Source of the DNA: Phyto melanocephala
Lineage: Eukaryota > Arthropoda > Insecta > Diptera > Rhinophoridae
DNA: 64,000 nucleotides
Assembly: GCA_941918925.1 (NCBI GenBank)
Contig: OW799233.1
Location: forward strand, 175,305,235-175,369,234
Direction: 5' to 3'
A model generated the notes under the pieces. That model was given only the letters and a program-made list of their open reading frames with translations, was not told where the DNA came from and made no database searches. The translations under genes and the position numbers were made by a program. Positions 22,336 to 33,793 of the stretch are shown here, piece after piece (the stretch's first letter is position 1; the number at the start of each line of letters is the position of its first letter).

Positions 22336-24346
22336 GGTTTACAAACGTTTAAAAATTTAAGCTGAATTTATGCTTTAATTTGAGATAATCGGCTTTACAA
22401 TAGATCAATAAAAATCCGAATTTTTTTTTGTAAAACTTTGTGAAGTGTTTTGGATTATCCTGATCACATTGGAATTAGCATTTTATGAAAATTTTAAAAA
22501 AGATGTATAAAATTACAAAGAAAAATAAAAAAATCTGTTGCACATAATTAACACTGTACAATTACGATTTTATTAAAATTTATATTTAGTGAATTAATCT
22601 GTCATAAATTGATATGCCCGTACAAAATGTATGAAAGAACAGAGTCAATGCTTTGCAATTGAAAAATTGGATTTCGACAGAGCGTAAGTTAGTGAAGTTG
22701 GCTGCAGAACAAATGTTATTGTTGTTGTCGTTGTTTTTTTTGCTCTTATAATTTGGTCACTGATTTTCTTTTATTTTCATTAATTTACTATTTTCTTTTT
22801 GCTTCTCTGTAAAACCTGATATTTTAAGTTGTTAACGCCATTAAATTTTTAACTAAATACAATTTTGTTGCACAATAATAACAAAAGAATTTGGTTGTGA
22901 AGTAGTTGGATTGGCTTTCAGACGACCAAACTCGGTTGAGTTGAAAACGATAATAGCAGCATTAACTATTTCCAAGTTAATTTTTAGTTAATTTATCGCA
23001 TTTTTTTGCTTTTATTTTGGGGTTGTTATTGAACAAAATAAGTTCAAATAATTGTTTTTGACGCTCCTATTTAAGTATGCAATTTCAGCGTTAAAACTAG
23101 GCGCTAGATTATTTTATGCCTTGTGTGATAATTAAGATTAATCTGTTAAATATTTCCATACGCTACAAACGAGATCGTGAGAAAAACATTACGATTTAAT
23201 TTTCTTTAAATCATTTTGGGTGTTTTTAAATCAGTTTTAATTTTTATTAAACAAAATTGTTGATTATAAAGTCTTTTATTCTTTTGTAAATTATAAAAAA
23301 ATTAATAAAATTATTTGAATAATCCCAGCAAAAAAATGTTGAACTAGGTTAATGTGAATAACATTTTTTCATGAGTTCTTATTCATAAGTGCAAGAGGTG
23401 ACATGGAGAATGCCTTCTCCAAATCCAAAATAGTTAGCCTTTAATGACGTGCTTCAAAATACATGCAAAAAATGTAAAACAATTCATGCAAACAAACATT
23501 ATTAACTCATGAAACATGGGTTTCCTTTCATCTACTGTGAATGAGTTCTATGCACTTATTAGAATGAATTTTATTAATGTACATTTATGTTAAAAATCAT
23601 GCAGATTTCACCTAAATTGAACCACTTTATCATAGATTGAACTCATACATTCACTATTTCTTTTGCATGTCATTTTTCGCTGAAATAATACAAAAATATA
23701 GCTCAAGGCGAATTCATACAGGTGAGATTATCAGTCCAGCTGATGGGAAAGCACTATGTCAAAATTCGTTGAATTCGCCATGATTTTATATTTTAATGCA
23801 GGGATGGAATATGAAATTTTAGTTTCGGTATTTAACAACTAACTTGAGTATACTTTTTTGATAATAAATTTATCATTTTATGTATATTTGTTGCTCTTGC
23901 ACCTTTTCTAATGTAATAAAATTTTCTTAATCAAATTTGATTAAATTTAACATACCATAACTACTTTTTTATCAGTAGTATACAAATTTACCTTGATGAA
24001 TATGCCTTGGCTTAAAACTTCAAGTGAATTATAGAATGTTAGCTTTAAACAAAAATTAATAAATGTGCTTTTTTACAACCATAATGTCCTTGATCTGCTG
24101 TTCCGAAAAAAAAAACACAAATTAATTGTCAAAAAAATTACGTTTCAATTAAAAAAATTATATTTAGTATATATTTCTTTATCACGTAATACAAAAATTT
24201 AAGGGTAAACATGATTCGGTCCATTAAGTATCACTATCTATTATGTAGTCGCTAAATTTTAATGTTTTAGTAAACTATTACAGACCGCATGTACATGTTT
24301 ATGTTCAAAGGTAATTTTTCATTTAATCTACAGCTTTGTAGTCATA
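22336..24346. other. Non-coding DNA, nothing firm
   Basis: AT-rich sequence without credible frames. A short inverted pair GGCGAATTCA...TGAATTCGCC (23707-23779) and a hAT-like CAGGGATGG word at about 23803 are seen, but neither has a convincing partner or target duplication. Confidence 0.4.
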
Positions 24347-24505
24347 CTGCCTGTTCAACGATGTCGAAAGAAAACACAAGCGAACTTTCATTCGTACAAA
24401 TATATTGAAAACAACAACAAAAACTAAAAATTTGTTTTTGTTTTCAACGTATTTGTACGAATGAAAGTTCGCTTGTGTTTTCTTTCGACATCGTTGAACA
24501 GGCAG
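24347..24505. repeat. 159-bp near-perfect palindrome
   Basis: Arms of about 77 bp start CTGCCTGTTCAACGATGTCG and differ at about two positions. Even the AT-rich centre is largely self-complementary. It is probably a small fold-back/MITE element. Flanks TCATA and ATAAT do not give a clear target duplication. Confidence 0.9.
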
Positions 24506-25356
24506 ATAATCTTGTCATATTAACAGTATTGTGTATCATAAAAACAATATTTATGTTTTTTTTTCTGTCCGCATAATTTAGTATTTTATTTCAATTATAC
24601 ACAAACGTTTTGTTTATAAACCATTTATGTACAATATGTACAGTACAGGTAGTTTTGTAATTAAATCAACACATTTTACTGCATTAGGTTTTGTTTGTTT
24701 ATGTATTGTATGTTCGTATGTATGTATGTATGAATGTAGATTGTATTCATCATTATTGATATGTTAATAACATAAAAGATGTTTTAAATAGATTTGTGTT
24801 CAATTAATTATTATTTCATTAGTAAATTTATAACTACAAATTAATTTTATTATTAATATAAATTATGGTGTATTTAGTAGGGTGATCGATTATTCGACTT
24901 TTTTAGGAAACCGATTTTCAAATAGTTTGAAATTAAAAAAACCGGTTGCTATTGAATTATGAATAAATAAATTATAATATAAAAAAAAACCGGTTAACCG
25001 GTTCGAATATATATAAAATATAATATTTAAAGAAAAAATTATAAAATGTTATAAAAAAAGATTATAATTAAACTTATAAATATATAAATATGAAATTTTT
25101 ACAGTTTATATACGTTTGACTGCAGAATTACGCAATAACTGACATGAATACAGTTGACTAATTTGGTTTTAATTAGTTGAATTTAAGGACAACAGGTACT
25201 CTTTACAAGTAAAATAAATAAATACAATAAATTAATACACAAATAAATAAGACTTTTTATAAGGCTGTTATAAATTTTTGTATCTCCTTCGGTACATTTT
25301 CTAAATATTAAATAGATCTTTTAAACTAATATGGACTAACGTATTTTGTTTGAAAT

Positions 25357-27437
25357 TGTTACATGCTCCATCGACTGGTACAGCTACACCAAGGTGAATA
25401 TCCGACTAGCTCACGCTCGGCTTCTTCTCGGGTGTGTTCCCTCCCTCACCTTAGCCTCGGAACAGTAAACAATAAAAAAAATGATGAGATAAACAAAAAA
25501 AAAACAGATTTAATGACTACTACCCAACATGTCTGGAATGAGAGATAGATGTAAAACTCCAGCCGCCCAACCCTACCTTGGTCATCCACACATCCGTGCA
25601 ATATTTCCGGATGACCCCTCAAACCGTTCGTTTCTCACTTACCGCTTACCAACAACCCATCTAATTATAGTTTACTCACACAATTTCATTTTTCTATATT
25701 CACTTACAAATCATATTTATTCATCATTTATCAATAACTTATCCTAATAAACATACGTATATAACCAAATTTCTATATTAAATGTTCTTAAAATTATCAA
25801 ACTACATATATATAAATTAAGACGATAAAAATAAAAAATTTTTTTAATACAAAACAAAAATATTATATAATAATAGAAACAACTGATAAGACTATATGTG
25901 TGCGAATTTGCAACAAATTATTCGCTAGCATTCGGCAACAATTATGACTATGATTCACAAACTATGTTGTCCTAAAGATCCGTAATTAACACTTACGCTA
26001 GACCGATTCTACGACTGAATGAGCTCACTCAACCGGAGTTAAAATATCAGTTCCTTGCTTTATACGTATTACCGCGTTCTATTGTGAATCCTAATCAAAA
26101 ATCATACAAAAAAAAATCTTTTGTTTCTATTAAAAAAAACAAATTTCTTTACAAATTAAAGTCTACCCTTATTTCACAATTAAACACTACTTAAATTATA
26201 AACAATAATCAATCACACAAAAATAACGCAATTCTACCAAATTTAATTACTCGTATTAAAATTTTCTTAAAATAAAAATAAAATGTTCATAAAGAGCCTT
26301 TATTTCTTAGTTTCCTATTTAGGCTTATAATTCACACAAATCACAGAAGAAGCACCAATAACTTATACCCGCTTCCGGTTCTAGCCTTTGCTACTCTTCC
26401 CTTTCAGCTATCCTGGTGGAAAACCCAAAAGCTCTTTTTCCAACTGTTACCAGTCCTAATTTACTTCAACCTTCCTTTCTCTTTTTTTCTATTTCCTAGG
26501 TTGCCAATAATGTCGTGTTGGAACTACCATAAACAAAATATAGAAAAATTTACGTTACCTTTTATTAGCCAAACAATTTTTCTAAACAAAAAAGAACGAA
26601 TAATGGTCCTTTCACCGAATACCTCTTTACTTTTTGACAATATGTACTCTCAATGCACGGCTGGCTCCACCAGGACTTCCTAAAGCAATTCCTTCAGCGA
26701 AATTTTTTAACTGACTTTCACCAATTTCTAGTAGAACAAACACCAAAAAAAAATATTTTCTTTATAACAAATAAAACCATATAAAAAAAGCACAACACTC
26801 ACATTCAGATCCTTTTCCTTTTATCTTATTAACATTAAAACTAATATTTTATTGTCAGTTCAGCAATACAAACAAAAAATGTTTATAATCATACTTTTGA
26901 AAACACAAAAAATATACACTGATTATGGTACTGCCCTTATCAACTCACACTTTAGAAATGAAATATCACTTAATTAGCGTTTTGAAATATGGTCGGTACC
27001 TTTATTTTAACACTAACAACACCAATGTAAAAAAAAACAACTACCGCAAATAACATTATTTCAACACCGTTTTACTTAACCTACCACAACATTCCCAAAA
27101 AGGTCAACGTACATTTAAATAATATCTAACAACAAAAAAAAACTTTCAATCCACCCTGTTAATATGACAGCCCCCAAATGGCAATGCCCTACTTCACAAA
27201 AAAATAATACTATTTATTTCATCTCTGCAAACGCAAAAGCTTTATTTCCAGAATGGACTTCCAATTGTCATTTTGCCAATAGCAAAAATAAATTTTCACA
27301 AGACATACACCAAAAAACCTACCACAACACAATAAAAACAAAATAAATAAATAAAACCGCAATCAACCACCATCAATCCGCACCGCTTATCAAGAACCCA
27401 ACAACGAACATCTAGGACAGATTTTCTCACCGCAACA
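25357..27437 (-). repeat. 3' LTR (left copy)
   Basis: This is a direct repeat of 33794-35874. The one difference I noticed is an A versus T near 27402. No conserved protein is encoded; the short open frames in it are the same in both LTRs by identity. In the element's own orientation, no purine tract directly abuts this LTR; a purine-rich AAAGGAAAAAGGGA-like stretch lies about 70 bp away (around 27515-27528). Confidence 0.93.
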
Positions 27438-28372
27438 AAACACCGAATTCGCGTCGTTGACAGGAGGCGGTGTGCGGGATAAAACAAAAAAAAATTCCAG
27501 CTAATGCACTGTCCCTTTTTCCTTTAGATACTTAGAACACCATTGTCTGGGTCACCCAAAAACAAGACTTACTTAAGTCATAGGAAGGCATAGGGTTTAT
27601 AATCAAATACCGTTTTGCTGTCCCCATACAGCAACCCCCTTCTATATCCAGACCAGACAACTCTTACTAGCAAAGCGCTAGTCAGTGATAAAAAAAAACA
27701 ATGTCAAAAAAAAATTTTCCCAATGTTGCCATTGCCTCCCTGCCAACAAAACATCAATTACATCACATATAAAGGCATTATAAATACAACGTGGGGAACT
27801 CCCACGCCCTGAAGAAGAGTCTCTATAGACAATACAAGCCGGGAATAATTTAAGATAATTATGACACCCTCAGGCCTAAACGACTCCAACTCACACTACC
27901 CCTTTTCAGACCAACATGATCTAACCTACTATGGTGTCATCAGGGAAGTTTTCAACCTTCCCCTTTCTATTACTATTAGAATCTTACTTGGTGTATTTTC
28001 GCTATCTTTTCAGGTACTGGTGATCCAATTAGCCCAAGAATAAAAAACAGACGAACTCCACTGACAATTTGGTACGTATTTACACATTTCCTATAAAGTA
28101 AACCAAAATCTACATAACAATACATACATGTATTCATGCATACATAAATACATACATACATTCATGCACACACACAAACATACACCCATACATTCATAAG
28201 ATATTTTACATACACACTTACATGCATTCCTGCTGCTTACGTCCCTATAGTAAAAAAAAATATATATCCCAGCAATATTATGACTTATAACTGCTCACAT
28301 CTCTATACACTAAAAACATTTTCAATCTAATTAACCTCATATTGCACCCTATCTATCACAGTCTCTGTTCTA
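27438..28372 (-). other. Retrotransposon region between pol and 3' LTR
   Basis: About 935 bp with no long open frame on the element's strand, so there is no envelope-like third gene. CATACATACA repeats occur around 28120-28165. Confidence 0.75.
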
Positions 28373-31300
28373 TTAAACCTTTATGTCTTTGGCATGAAAA
28401 ATTCCTATTGGCTTCCCGCCCATAGATTCCACCTCATACATATTGTTGCCCACTGGTTTTAGAATTCGGCATTTGATAAACTTTTTGCAAAACTTAGCGT
28501 TGATGTCCCTTTTAAAATCGCTCAATACGGTATTCCGGCGATACACTTCTTGGCCTGGCCTAAATTTTACTATCCTGGCCCGTCTGTTGTATCTTTGGGC
28601 TGACCTTTCATATGCCTTATGACTGTTCTCCTTTATCTTCTCCCGGATAATCTCGAGCTTATCATTCCTGTCAAGATGTATTATCCCATGATCAGTCAAT
28701 GAGGATAACGATCTAGCTAGCCTGTAATCCGAACCACTTGAGAACATATGAAAGCCGAATAATGCAAAAAATGGTGTCACCCCTGTAGCAGCATGAACTG
28801 ACGTTCTCAGGGCACACTCTACCTCAGACAAATATAGATCCCAATCCCTATGATCCTCTTTCAGATATGCCCTTATTGCAGCTAGCACCGATTGATTTAC
28901 CCTCTCAGAGGCATTAGATTGAGGCGAATACACAGCCGTCCTCATATGTCGTATTCCATATGCCTCTATCATATTCTGAAAGGATTTCGATAAGAATTGA
29001 GCACCATTGTCGCTGTGTATAATTTCTGGTACACCAAACTTATGGAAAATTTCCGTTACCAGAAATTGTACAACGTTGTTCGCCGTTGCCTCTTTCATGG
29101 CCTTTAAAAAGGTAAATTTAGAGAAGTGGTCTACTACAATAAAAATGAAACAATTCCCTTTTCTCGACCTAGGGTATTTACCGAGAAAATCTACATAAAG
29201 TTTTTGAAAAGGTCTTTCCGTAACAACTTCCTCCCCAATCCCAGGCATCAACTTTTGGTTTGAAGGTTTGGTTTCCTTGCAAACTTGACAGTTCAATACA
29301 TAATTTTTCACATGCGTTGTCATTTTAGGCCAATAGAAATACCTTTTCACCCTCTCTAAGGTTTTTGTAATTCCCCCATGGGCTACATTATGTGGGGCAT
29401 GTGCTTTTTCAATTATCGCAACTGTTATATTGTAGGGTATCCATAGCTTCCATTGGTATTCATCTAATGACTCGTTATTAAAATTTGTTCTTTTATAAAC
29501 CCTTCCATCAATTACTTTAAGGTCTGGTAGCTTTTCATCATTTTCCCTGATCTGATTTACAAGGGTTTTATATTCATCATCTTCGAATTCCATAGTTTCA
29601 AAATCCATTAAATCAACTTTACCAATTTCATTTACAACTAGAGGTACTCTCGACAACATGTCAGCTACCACATTTTCTGCTCCTTTTCGATGTTCGATCT
29701 CGAAGTCATAGGCCTGTAGTTGTAATGACCATCTTGCCAATCTTCCACTGAGGTCTTTTAATGCCATCAACCATTTCAAACTGGCGTGATCCGTTATGAC
29801 CGTAAAGGGCATCATCTCGACATATGGCCTGAACTTGCGAATGGCTAATACTGCGGCTAAACATTCCTTTTCTGTAACGCTGTAATTCTTCTGGCACGAG
29901 TTCAATTTTTGCGAATAAAAGGCAATAGGGTGTTCTTCTCCTTTTTCATTCAACTGAAATAATACCGCACCTATGCCATATTCAGATGCGTCACATTGAA
30001 TAAAAAATCTTTTAGAAAAATCGGCATGCCTCAGTACAGGTGCGGAAGTTAATGCTCTTTTAAGTTCTTCGAATGCCTCTGCAGCTTTAGAAGTCATCAC
30101 AAACGTTTTCGATTTCTTTAAAACGTCTGTTAGTGGTGCTGAAATCGTCGCAAAGTCACGAATAAATCGTCTATACCAACCGGCTGTTCCTAGAAAACTT
30201 CTGACCTCTCTGGTGTTCCTGGGTAACGGGATACCTTTAATAGCCTGAACTTTTTCTGGGTCAGTTTTCAACATTCCACCCCCGATAATAAAACCAAGGT
30301 ATTTTAGTTCTTGAAAACAGAAATGTGATTTAGCCAGTCCAATAGTCAAATTGGCTTCCTTGAGGCACTTTGCAACTTCAGTTAACAACCTCAGATGCTC
30401 TTCAAAGGTACTTGATATAACTAGCAAATCATCCAGGTAAATGAAGACATTTTCCTTAAGCCTTTGTGGGATGACTTTATCCATTAACCTGCATAATCTT
30501 TGAGCAGCGTTACATAAACCGAACGGCATTACTCTAAATTGGTATAATGGCCTCCCTGCCACCGTAAAAGCCGTATATGCTTTGCTTTCATCGTCCAGCT
30601 CAATTTGCCAAAATGCGTATTTGAGATCAACACTACTAATATAATGGGTCTCGTCGATTCTGCTGAGGATGCCATCAATATTTTGAAGCGGATAGGCATC
30701 CTTAATGGTTAATTTATTTAACTTTCTGGCATCTAAACAGAATCGATTTTTTTCTGGTTTTCTCACTACCGTAGTGCGATTACTCCAGGGGCTTTCACTT
30801 GGTTCAATCACATTCAATTTTAACATATTGTCTATTTCTTGGTAGACTACCTGTTGTACCGCTGGTGATATTGGATAATAACGTTCTTTTACCGGAACTG
30901 CATCATTAACTAATTTTATGGAGTGTTTTTCCAAACTTGTTAATCCCAGGCCTTTTTCTTCATATGTGACAAAAAGCTTTATTACTTCTTCAAGTTTTTG
31001 ACTTCGATCCTCAGTCAGATCATGGGGTTTCATTTGATATTTCTCATTACCTTTTGAAAAATCTTCCTCTATTTTTTTCAAATTTATTTCCTCTACGCCT
31101 ATTATTGCTGGAGCCAAACCAAACTTTCTCCAAAAATCGACACCTAGATACAACACCTGTTTTAAATCGGGACAAAGATATAACAACATTTCACATTCTT
31201 TCTCCCTATAGGTCATAGATACAATCACCTTCCCTAAAATCCTGTGGTGTTGTCCACTGGCCGTAACCACATTAGTACACAGGGGCAAAACTTCCTTGCC

Positions 31301-31759
31301 TAATTCCTCTGTTAGTTCCCTACAGCCTGTACCCAAAATACTCACAGACGCTCCCGTATCTAGTAATCCTATTATTTCCTTCCCATCGATTTCAACATTC
31401 GCAAAAACTCTATTATCTTCCCCAGAAACTACCACTCTATTCAACGCATCTAAAACATATCGCCTAATCTTTTTACGTTCCCTAAACTTATCTCGTACTT
31501 TCCTTATTCGTCTGGAAACAAATGCCCGCTTAACATCCTCATTGAAAATTCGAGCTCTTACTTGGTCATAATTTTCCCTTCTAGCCTCTATTGGTAAATA
31601 ATGTCTCAAACCTATATAATAATCTCTATCCCTAACAATACCCTGTGTCACTTCATTCTCAGTACCTATTTTCCCATCGGGGATGGATTCTCGGATTGGC
31701 GTGGGTCCCCCTTCACTCCCATGCCCCGAATACTGTTTCCCGACTGACAAATGGTACAT
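28373..31759 (-). CDS. pol: Retrotransposon Pol polyprotein (protease, RT, RNase H, integrase)
   Basis: An uninterrupted frame of 1128 codons. Domains in order: aspartic protease with DTGAS at 134-138; reverse transcriptase with SVDLKYAFW (Asp378), MPFGLCNA and the YLDD catalytic box at 441-444; RNase H with QCDASEYGIGAVL and TDHASLKWL; integrase with an HHCC zinc motif (HNVAHGGITKT ... CQVCK) and the DDE residues in YVDFLG, HSDNGAQF and SNASERVNQ. The order RT-RNase H-integrase is that of Ty3/Gypsy elements. No chromodomain is apparent at the C-terminus, which ends in a GIFHAKDIKV stretch. The frame overlaps gag by 94 nt in the -1 frame, so it is expected as a Gag-Pol frameshift product; the first Met shown here is probably not used. 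All catalytic residues seen are intact. Confidence 0.95.
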   Translation of the reverse strand: MYHLSVGKQYSGHGSEGGPTPIRESIPDGKIGTENEVTQGIVRDRDYYIGLRHYLPIEARRENYDQVRARIFNEDVKRAFVSRRIRKVRDKFRERKKIRRYVLDALNRVVVSGEDNRVFANVEIDGKEIIGLLDTGASVSILGTGCRELTEELGKEVLPLCTNVVTASGQHHRILGKVIVSMTYREKECEMLLYLCPDLKQVLYLGVDFWRKFGLAPAIIGVEEINLKKIEEDFSKGNEKYQMKPHDLTEDRSQKLEEVIKLFVTYEEKGLGLTSLEKHSIKLVNDAVPVKERYYPISPAVQQVVYQEIDNMLKLNVIEPSESPWSNRTTVVRKPEKNRFCLDARKLNKLTIKDAYPLQNIDGILSRIDETHYISSVDLKYAFWQIELDDESKAYTAFTVAGRPLYQFRVMPFGLCNAAQRLCRLMDKVIPQRLKENVFIYLDDLLVISSTFEEHLRLLTEVAKCLKEANLTIGLAKSHFCFQELKYLGFIIGGGMLKTDPEKVQAIKGIPLPRNTREVRSFLGTAGWYRRFIRDFATISAPLTDVLKKSKTFVMTSKAAEAFEELKRALTSAPVLRHADFSKRFFIQCDASEYGIGAVLFQLNEKGEEHPIAFYSQKLNSCQKNYSVTEKECLAAVLAIRKFRPYVEMMPFTVITDHASLKWLMALKDLSGRLARWSLQLQAYDFEIEHRKGAENVVADMLSRVPLVVNEIGKVDLMDFETMEFEDDEYKTLVNQIRENDEKLPDLKVIDGRVYKRTNFNNESLDEYQWKLWIPYNITVAIIEKAHAPHNVAHGGITKTLERVKRYFYWPKMTTHVKNYVLNCQVCKETKPSNQKLMPGIGEEVVTERPFQKLYVDFLGKYPRSRKGNCFIFIVVDHFSKFTFLKAMKEATANNVVQFLVTEIFHKFGVPEIIHSDNGAQFLSKSFQNMIEAYGIRHMRTAVYSPQSNASERVNQSVLAAIRAYLKEDHRDWDLYLSEVECALRTSVHAATGVTPFFALFGFHMFSSGSDYRLARSLSSLTDHGIIHLDRNDKLEIIREKIKENSHKAYERSAQRYNRRARIVKFRPGQEVYRRNTVLSDFKRDINAKFCKKFIKCRILKPVGNNMYEVESMGGKPIGIFHAKDIKV

Positions 31760-32634
31760 TTAGGAGTTATTACCCCCGGTTTACCACATCTGTAGCAAAA
31801 CAAATTCCTTTCCGTTACCGGACAATCTATAAAAATATGACCGGGTTTCCGGCAGTTCCAGCAAATAGGTGGTTGTTTCCGTTGTTGCGAATCTTGGGCT
31901 GCTATGATTTCATTCACAATCATTTGTTGTTCGTTTTCTTGTTCGAACTGATCTTCATGAATTTCACTAACATATCTTTGATTACGAGTTGGTAAGGGCA
32001 GATTCCTTATTTCCTTTCCTGGGAAATTACGCTCAGCTTCGTGACATTCGATCCTTAACTGTTCCACTGATGATACAGATATTGGATATACGATCCTGCC
32101 AAGACTTTCTTTAATGTTTCTTTTTATAATCTTGATTACATCATATTCAGGGATCGGCTGTACTAATTTAGAACGCATCTGATTCATAATGTGGAAGTAC
32201 TCATCTATGGATTCATTGTGTCTTTGCTTTCTTTCCACCAGGTCTCTCATAATTTCAAAGTTAGAACGAGTAGACTGAAACTGGCTTAATAGTGCATGTC
32301 GTAATCCAGGCCAATCCAAGACGCCTTGTGTTTTAATAAACAACCAATACCATTCTCTGGCTGGTCCTGAAACTAACAGATGAAAATCACGAAGAACTTC
32401 TGGCCATGGAATTTGGTAATGTTTTTGAAGGTGTTCGAGTCGAAATATAAACTCCTCCACATTCATGTGGGCCGATTTTCCATCATATATAACACCTAAT
32501 TTATCAATTCTAATTTTCACCTGCTCGACATTTTGAATTATTGGGCCTTGCCAACCTCCTCCCATGGAAGGATTCGCGTTACTACTAGGCAAGCTATCAG
32601 CCGAAAAGTTCCCCGTAAGGTCTCTCGGATTCAA
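31666..32634 (-). CDS. gag: Retrotransposon Gag
   Basis: A 322-codon frame. The middle (about 60-205) is a retrotransposon-type capsid region with FIFRLEHL, PAREWYWLF and SIDEYFHIMNQMRSKL. The C-terminus has a canonical zinc knuckle CWNCRKPGHIFIDC (258-271) and a second knuckle CYRCGKPGVITPKC (280-293) whose usual His is Val, followed by a CTIC pair. Gag packages the RNA and assembles particles. The frame ends at TAG (31668-31666), directly after a slippery heptamer. Confidence 0.92.
   Translation of the reverse strand: MNPRDLTGNFSADSLPSSNANPSMGGGWQGPIIQNVEQVKIRIDKLGVIYDGKSAHMNVEEFIFRLEHLQKHYQIPWPEVLRDFHLLVSGPAREWYWLFIKTQGVLDWPGLRHALLSQFQSTRSNFEIMRDLVERKQRHNESIDEYFHIMNQMRSKLVQPIPEYDVIKIIKRNIKESLGRIVYPISVSSVEQLRIECHEAERNFPGKEIRNLPLPTRNQRYVSEIHEDQFEQENEQQMIVNEIIAAQDSQQRKQPPICWNCRKPGHIFIDCPVTERNLFCYRCGKPGVITPKCTICQSGNSIRGMGVKGDPRQSENPSPMGK
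31669..31675 (-). promoter_or_regulatory. -1 ribosomal frameshift site GGGAAAA
   Basis: On the - strand the last gag codons are ATG GGA AAA TAG. The heptamer G-GGA-AAA fits the X-XXY-YYZ rule and lies directly before the gag stop. Slipping back one base continues in the pol frame. The relative frames (-1) and the 94-nt overlap agree with this. A downstream RNA structure was not assessed. Confidence 0.8.
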
Positions 32635-33772
32635 TCTATTAATTTATCTGAAGTTTCTCCTTAACCAAAAATTAAGATTACAATTCCACATTCGCCTGAA
32701 AAGTTATCACCTATAAATAACAAATTACAAACAAAAACAATTTCCATGAACTGCACTATAATAAGAACGTCAATTTAATCAATTAACTATCAAAAAAAAA
32801 CTTTCCTTTCCTTCCTCTTTCACGCAGTAAAAAAAATTTCCTTTATAAAATTAAAAAAAACAAGTTTTCCCGTGAATGAGCAATTACATACAATTAAATT
32901 TATAAATTACCACCTATTAAAATGATTAAATAATACCTAGAAAAATAAACGATTAAATAAAAACATATAAATAAATAAATAAATAATTACTTATATAAAT
33001 ATACAAATGAATAAACGAATTCTACGCAAATACAGAATTTAAATAACAACTATAACTAAATATCAACACTTAAACACGCTCTAAATACACTATGAAATTT
33101 TCAATTATCCACTTAGATTATATAAATTGCTATTTCTATGACGACCACAAAATAAAATAAATATGATTTTAGCTTAGTTTTTCTTTTTTTTTTTTTACAC
33201 AATTATGATAAAAGATTTAATTTCTCATTTCAGGGTTGTTGATGCGGAATACGAAACGACTCTAAACTTCATTGTGGCTCCTTACTTTATAAAGGCTATT
33301 CCTATGACCTGTCGTAAATCGATTGACTCCACTTGAACACTAAGGTAAACCTGATCACTGTATTCCGATACTGCAGACCCCTAGACCTCTGTCTAAAGCG
33401 GCTATCGTCCTAATGATCACATGTCCAAAGTATTATTACTGTAAGCTGTACTAATAATTACGATTACTATAAAAATCTGAAGGTAGACCAGCACGAATAG
33501 AACTAGCATTGCCCGTTTCTATGAACTACAGTCCCCTCCAAGGTATTGTAGTATTTGCCTCTTTAACGTTCAACTTCATCGAATATACGCTCGTACAACA
33601 TTCGTACTATTAACAACAAACGGCTACGAATCACATACACTATGAATAACTAACTTAAATTGACAATTACCTTAAACTATTGCACTTCCCTAATATTCTA
33701 TTGCATTTGTGTCTAGATCTTATACACTTAAGCTTCATTCTTTCTTTTCCTCATAGGCGTAAAACGCCGAAG
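32635..33772 (-). other. Retrotransposon 5' leader
   Basis: About 1.1 kb between the primer-binding site and gag. It is AT-rich with no conserved frame; it is expected to hold packaging and translation signals that cannot be located by eye. Confidence 0.6.
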
Positions 33773-33790
33773 CCTTTCGTTTGGGCGCCA
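33773..33790 (-). promoter_or_regulatory. Primer-binding site, tRNA-Lys type
   Basis: Three bases inside the 5' LTR the - strand reads TGGCGCCCAAACGAAAGG. The first ten bases equal the complement of the 3' end of insect tRNA-Lys (TGGCGCCCAA); later bases match less well. The position and TGG start are as expected for minus-strand priming. Confidence 0.75.
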
Positions 33791-33793
33791 TAT

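Noticed and set aside
23707..23779. GGCGAATTCA inverted pair as a 73-bp element
   Set aside because: Only about 10 bp of arm, no target duplication and no second copy in the window.
25363..25747. 61- and 72-codon open frames in both LTRs
   Set aside because: Identical only because the LTRs are identical; no domain and wrong strand for the element.
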